Notes under the pieces: model-generated
What the model was told of the DNA's origin: nothing
The model's database searches: none
What the model saw: the letters and a program-made list of their open reading frames with translations, nothing else
Shown: positions 60,611 to 64,000 of the stretch, piece by piece
How the letters are laid out: each line of letters starts with the position of its first letter
How positions within the stretch are numbered: position 1 is the first letter of the stretch
Program-made: the position numbers and the translations under genes
Assembly (NCBI RefSeq): GCF_002849855.1
Contig: NZ_CP018619.1
Span: forward strand, 44,597 to 108,596
Length of the DNA stretch: 64,000 nt
Source of the DNA: Vibrio azureus
GTDB lineage: Bacteria > Pseudomonadota > Gammaproteobacteria > Enterobacterales > Vibrionaceae
Direction of reading: 5' to 3'

Positions 60611-61318
60611 ATGATTACACTTAACACTTACGTACAGGCAGGGATCACCGGATTTGAAAACCCCACAATTCGCTTTCGAAAAAAATCGCTAAACCTACAA
60701 ACAATGTTTGTACATAGCCATTCATCTATGCGATTACTGGCTGCCGATAGTACTTACAAAAGGCTGGGGATCGCTAAAGGAGACTGGTTACTCATAGATA
60801 GTGTCTTTCAGCCTCTAAACAGTGATCTTGTTGTATTTGAGCAACACGGTGAAAACCATATCACTCGTTGGAACGAGCTTTGCCAACACATTGCTGCATC
60901 AGACAAAGAGTGGGATGACTTACATGTCATTGGCGTTATCACTCTCTCTATCCATCACTTCAGACAACCGCCGTTATTACCATGGCACCATGATTTAACC
61001 GAACTCGACCTACACCAACTTGTGATCACCCAAGAGCATTCCACCATCTTATGTCGTGCAGCTGGCCTCTCCATGCTGCCGTACATTTGGGACCAAGATA
61101 TTCTAGTATTGGAGCGCCACCTAACCCCCGAGAATGAAGACGTTATCGTGCTTTCCTTAAACAACGATCTTGTCGTAAAACGCGTCAACCTGCACAACAG
61201 AACCCTGTATTCAGATAATCCCAGCTTCAAGCCATACCAAATGAACCCAGACGATTACACTCGCCTACACGGCGTTGTACGTTACAGCTTACGGCTACAC
61301 CGCCCTATTTCCTTATGA
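60611..61318 (+). CDS. Two-domain UmuD-like S24 protein
   Basis: 235 aa from the ATG at 60611; UmuD is normally about 140. The N-terminal QAGITGFENP is similar to the UmuD/LexA cleavage region (Ala-Gly scissile bond). Residues 40-105 (RLLAADSTYKRLGIAKGDWLLIDSVF) form one S24-type fold with the Ser kept but the Lys position changed (ENHITRW). Residues 140-205 (RAAGLSMLPYIWDQDILVLERH...NDLVVKRVNL) form a second fold with both Ser and Lys. So the first appears catalytically altered. Controls or forms the error-prone polymerase with the next gene, which it overlaps (ATGA). SOS box upstream. Confidence 0.8.
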   Translation: MITLNTYVQAGITGFENPTIRFRKKSLNLQTMFVHSHSSMRLLAADSTYKRLGIAKGDWLLIDSVFQPLNSDLVVFEQHGENHITRWNELCQHIAASDKEWDDLHVIGVITLSIHHFRQPPLLPWHHDLTELDLHQLVITQEHSTILCRAAGLSMLPYIWDQDILVLERHLTPENEDVIVLSLNNDLVVKRVNLHNRTLYSDNPSFKPYQMNPDDYTRLHGVVRYSLRLHRPISL

Positions 61319-62595
61319 TCTGTTTGTGTGATGGCACACGTTTTTATGCAGAAGCATGTGTGACCTACAAGCCCGCCCTAAGAAACACCCCATTACTGGT
61401 CACAGCTGGCCAAGGGATCTCCATTGCAGCGAACCGCGCTTGCACTAACATCGGTGTTGCAAAATTCACCCCAATTTGGGAAGAAATAGACCAATTACGG
61501 ATGCACAAAGGCATTGTGTATAAAGCCAACTTCAACACTTTTTCTCACCATTCAGATCGCTTTATGACAGCCCTTGAAAAGCGCATAGAAGGTGCTCGTT
61601 CCATGCGCTATAGCGTAGATGAAATGTTTTTTGATCTGAGCCACCTGCACCGCATTAACGTCGATCTTAATGAGTACGTACAAAACTTACGCAAAGCCAT
61701 CTACAAAGAAACTGGCGTACCGACAGGAGCAGGTGTCGGTAAAACTCTGACCTTGGCCAAAGTCGCCTCGTGGGCGGCGAAGAACTGCCAACCTTACCAG
61801 GGACAATGTGTATTACTCAGTGAAAAAGAAACCGATATGGTTTTAAAGCAAATGCCCGTAGGTAAGCTTTGGAACATTGGAAGACAACTGAATAAACACC
61901 TGACACAAGAAGGCATTGTAACAGCCTACCAACTCAAACAGTGCAATATCAAAACCTATCAAAAACGTTATTCCATCAACGTAGCCAACGTGATATCAGA
62001 GCTCAATGGCATTACCTGTTTAGACTTTTCCGCTGAGCGAGAAAAGAAAAAACAGATATGGTCTACCGCTTCTTACCGTGATCGCCTACACCATCAAGAC
62101 GACCTTTTTGCAGAATTAGCCCACCACTGCGCTGAAGTAATGCGAAAAATACGAGACCAAAAAAGCGAGATGAAAACTCTTTCCGTCTTTGTCAGCACCT
62201 CAAAGTACGACCTTTGCCCACCGTTTTATCGTCGTGGTGAACTCGCTCTAGAGAACGGCCTAACCGATACCTGTTTTGCTCTGAAACAATTACGTGCCTT
62301 GTTCGAAGATTTGCTCCCCGATAACCTTGCCAAGCAACCGATATACAAAGTTGGTGTCGGTGCCCCTAGCCTTATTGATGCTGAGGTAAAACAGTTCGAG
62401 CTATTTAATCGATTTGATAACAAAGACACCTTGAACAGTACCCTAGATATACTGAACGATCGTTTCGGTAAAGGTGTGATCGGTTTTGCGAGCCAGCAAC
62501 GCGGCTACCAAGAGCGACAAGGTGAAATAGAAATGTTAGAGCTGGAGAACTACTACACCGACATTAAAGACATTGTGGTAGTGAACTGTGTTTAA
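61315..62595 (+). CDS. umuC: Divergent UmuC-like Y-family DNA polymerase
   Basis: 426 aa, normal length. The catalytic Asp in LCDGTRFYAEACV near 6 and Asp-Glu in YSVDEMFFDLSHL near 100 are kept. GVGKTLTLAKVASWAAK near 142 matches the palm/finger helix of UmuC. The usual NNDGCVIARN box is changed to AGQGISIAANR, and the C-terminus is quite different from E. coli UmuC. Probably an SOS-induced translesion polymerase carried by the element. Its last ~50 bases are repeated at 63932-63983. Confidence 0.85.
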   Translation: MICLCDGTRFYAEACVTYKPALRNTPLLVTAGQGISIAANRACTNIGVAKFTPIWEEIDQLRMHKGIVYKANFNTFSHHSDRFMTALEKRIEGARSMRYSVDEMFFDLSHLHRINVDLNEYVQNLRKAIYKETGVPTGAGVGKTLTLAKVASWAAKNCQPYQGQCVLLSEKETDMVLKQMPVGKLWNIGRQLNKHLTQEGIVTAYQLKQCNIKTYQKRYSINVANVISELNGITCLDFSAEREKKKQIWSTASYRDRLHHQDDLFAELAHHCAEVMRKIRDQKSEMKTLSVFVSTSKYDLCPPFYRRGELALENGLTDTCFALKQLRALFEDLLPDNLAKQPIYKVGVGAPSLIDAEVKQFELFNRFDNKDTLNSTLDILNDRFGKGVIGFASQQRGYQERQGEIEMLELENYYTDIKDIVVVNCV

Positions 62596-62627
62596 TTTTC
62601 CAATACACCAAGCACACTTTTACAAGG

Positions 62628-62822
62628 ATAGTTGTAAAAATAGTAGATGTGACTGAGGTGCTTATCTGAGCACCTCTTTTCATGCGTAAATTCCAAAGAT
62701 ATTGAAGAGTTCATTGAGGAAGGCGGAACTCTACTGCATCCTCAGTTTCGACTCATCACGACGTAATCAAAAATCAAACTGGCCTTCATTCAGTATCCGT
62801 ATCCCTTCAAACCCTTGAATCG
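62628..62822 (-). mobile_element. IS6-family relic after umuC
   Basis: GTTGTAAAAATAGTAGATGTG...GAGGTGCTTATCTGAGCACC followed by the transposase C-terminal coding (minus strand FLNELFNIFGIYA-type). Degraded; the right end is missing. Confidence 0.8.
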
Positions 62823-62845
62823 ACCACCGTCATGGTGGTTTTTTT
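62823..62845 (+). terminator. Intrinsic terminator
   Basis: ACCACC-GTCAT-GGTGGT followed by seven T's. Ends transcripts from the umuDC direction, or insulates the kfrA-like gene. Confidence 0.8.
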
Positions 62846-62854
62846 AGGCTCACA

Positions 62855-62909
62855 TGGGAAACGTTTTTGTTGGGAAACACTTGTTACCCGTTTCCCAATG
62901 GGCTATAAT
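62855..62909 (+). promoter_or_regulatory. Promoter and operator of the KfrA-like gene
   Basis: TGGGAAAC at 62855 and 62871 with the inverted GTTTCCCA at 62890-62897. -35 TTGTTA (62881) and -10 TATAAT (62904) have a 17-base gap, so the repeats overlap the promoter, as expected for autorepression by a KfrA-like protein. Confidence 0.8.
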
Positions 62910-62942
62910 TTATTCAGTTAAGTTTATTTGGAGTGTTCAACC

Positions 62943-63896
62943 ATGGCGGAACAATCAGGCGTGACCTTTGATTTGGTATCAAAAGCTGCCACTGCAATGT
63001 TAAATCAAGGGACTAAACCATCGGTTCGCAATGTTATGCAAGTGACAGGTGGCAAGACTGAAACCGTCTCCAAGCTTTTACGCGACTTTAACGACAAGCG
63101 AAATGCTGAAGTGTTAAAGATGGCTGATGAGCTAGGTAGTAGTAAGATTGCTCAGTTATTAGCGGATGAAATGCAGAGCGTTGTCGAACGTAAAACTGCG
63201 ACTCTTCAACAAATGCTCTCCGACCAAAAAGCTCAGTTAGATGAGGCTATAGAGCTATTGGAGGAAAAAGAAAAAGACTGCCTCCACCGTATTGAAATGG
63301 CTGAAGCTAAAGCAACCCAATTAATCAATGAAGCCAATGAAAAAGCAACCAAAGCCCTTGAACAAGTCGACAAGGCCGAGCAAAGGGCGACCGAAGCGAT
63401 AGCCTTGAGCGAAGAAGCTAAGAAAGAAACTGAAAAGTCGATTTCTGATAATGAAAATAAATGTGAGCTTTTAGTCCTCAACGCAAAAAGTGAAGCACAA
63501 AGCCTGGTACAAGCGGCAAACCTACGAGCCGATAAAGCTGAGCAAGAATGCACAGGCTTACGAGAGCAAGTGAAGTTGCTCACTGTCGATCAAGCCAAAA
63601 GAGAGATTGAGCAAGCTCTCCATGAAAAGACACAACTCCAACACGATGAAGCACTGCATCTACTGGCTAATGAGCGTACAACTGTCGTTCAGTTACGAAC
63701 TCAAGAAGAAAGCCGCAAAGCGGAAATTGAGCGTTTATCTGGAGAGTTGACAGACGCGAAATCTGACAGTAAACAATTAGCCGCGGCACAAGGTCAACTG
63801 GTTGAGCTGCAAAGACAAATATCTCAACTGCAAAGCGACTTGTCTCTATCCGAACGAGAGCGTGAATCTTTGTCTGTGGCTCTTAGAAGTAAATAA
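62943..63896 (+). CDS. kfrA: KfrA-like DNA-binding coiled-coil protein
   Basis: 317 aa from ATG at 62943 (GGAG upstream). N-terminal KfrA DNA-binding part: VSKAATAMLNQGTKPSVRNVMQVTGGKTETVSKLLRDFNDKR, followed by about 240 residues of uninterrupted coiled coil rich in Ala, Glu, Lys and Gln. KfrA proteins act as autorepressors and may help partition of plasmids. The promoter is covered by its likely operator. Confidence 0.88.
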   Translation: MAEQSGVTFDLVSKAATAMLNQGTKPSVRNVMQVTGGKTETVSKLLRDFNDKRNAEVLKMADELGSSKIAQLLADEMQSVVERKTATLQQMLSDQKAQLDEAIELLEEKEKDCLHRIEMAEAKATQLINEANEKATKALEQVDKAEQRATEAIALSEEAKKETEKSISDNENKCELLVLNAKSEAQSLVQAANLRADKAEQECTGLREQVKLLTVDQAKREIEQALHEKTQLQHDEALHLLANERTTVVQLRTQEESRKAEIERLSGELTDAKSDSKQLAAAQGQLVELQRQISQLQSDLSLSERERESLSVALRSK

Positions 63897-63931
63897 AACG
63901 GACCGGACTGTCTGTCAGATACTCTAACCAT

Positions 63932-63983
63932 TACCGACATTAAAGACATTGTGGTAGTGAACTGTGTTTAATCTTCCAATACA
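63932..63983 (+). repeat. Second copy of the umuC 3' end
   Basis: CCGACATTAAAGACATTGTG... to TTCCAATACA repeats 62556-62607 with one or two changes, including the umuC stop. Together with the first copy it brackets the kfrA-like gene and the IS6 relic. Confidence 0.85.
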
Positions 63984-64000
63984 TTAAACACAGTTTTTGT

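Overview
The window looks like accessory DNA from a member of the Vibrionaceae (Vibrio/Photobacterium type). The evidence is the moderately AT-rich composition, the protein style of the housekeeping-like genes, the type I-E CRISPR repeat, and IS elements of the IS5, IS6 and IS200/IS605 families. Type IVB pilus genes, a plasmid-type topoisomerase III, SSB, a DUF3577-type protein, a KfrA-like protein and two site-specific recombinases point to a large plasmid or an integrative conjugative element, not ordinary chromosome. The species cannot be fixed from the sequence alone.

Layout. 1-13.4 kb is the backbone. Minus-strand conjugation/maintenance operons (pilL-pilN-start of a pilO-like gene; ssb-unknown-topB-small Zn protein; a DUF3577-type gene; small unknown genes) alternate with a RelBE-type toxin-antitoxin pair, a dcm 3' remnant and a tnpB-only IS200/IS605 element placed in the last codons of topB. 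Two operons share an almost identical inverted-repeat operator. Two genes share a roughly 205-bp leader whose hairpins co-vary. A tyrosine recombinase with two small paralogous genes lies next to a large hairpin flanked by oppositely oriented TGCCTCA repeats, which may be an origin or transfer/recombination locus.

13.5-42.6 kb is a mosaic accessory region. It holds a BspA-type repeat protein, an orphan fimbrial protein, IS5 and IS6 relics, a Mokosh type II-like helicase-PLD protein, a SIR2-NTPase (Avs/NLR-like) protein, a PIN toxin-antitoxin pair, a GIY-YIG-like protein with an 18-bp inverted repeat at its start, a membrane-anchored propeller-like protein with a broken paralogue 10 kb away, a large polymorphic toxin with a C-terminal deaminase-like domain and a SUKH-like immunity gene, a SEC-C protein, a frameshifted recX, and secreted or cytochrome-like unknowns.

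42.6-59.8 kb carries an IbrA/IbrB pair, an OprB-like porin, a GNAT/DUF1778 toxin-antitoxin pair, a serine resolvase with candidate res palindromes, and a complete type I-E CRISPR-Cas locus. The cas order is cas3-cas8e-cse2-cas6e-cas7e-cas5e-cas1-cas2. Arrays of 10 and 11 repeats flank it, both read on the minus strand, with related leaders.

60-64 kb holds an SOS-box-controlled pair: a UmuD-like protein with two peptidase-like folds and a divergent UmuC. A KfrA-like coiled-coil regulator with its own operator/promoter follows, and a second copy of the umuC 3' end lies beyond it.

Several genes resemble known anti-phage systems (CRISPR I-E, Mokosh-like, SIR2-STAND, toxin-antitoxin pairs), so the element appears to be a conjugative platform carrying a defence island repeatedly edited by IS6-family insertions and deletions. 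The most promising unexplained structures are the co-varying duplicated leader, the TGCCTCA/hairpin locus, the GIY-YIG protein with its inverted repeat, and the double-domain UmuD.
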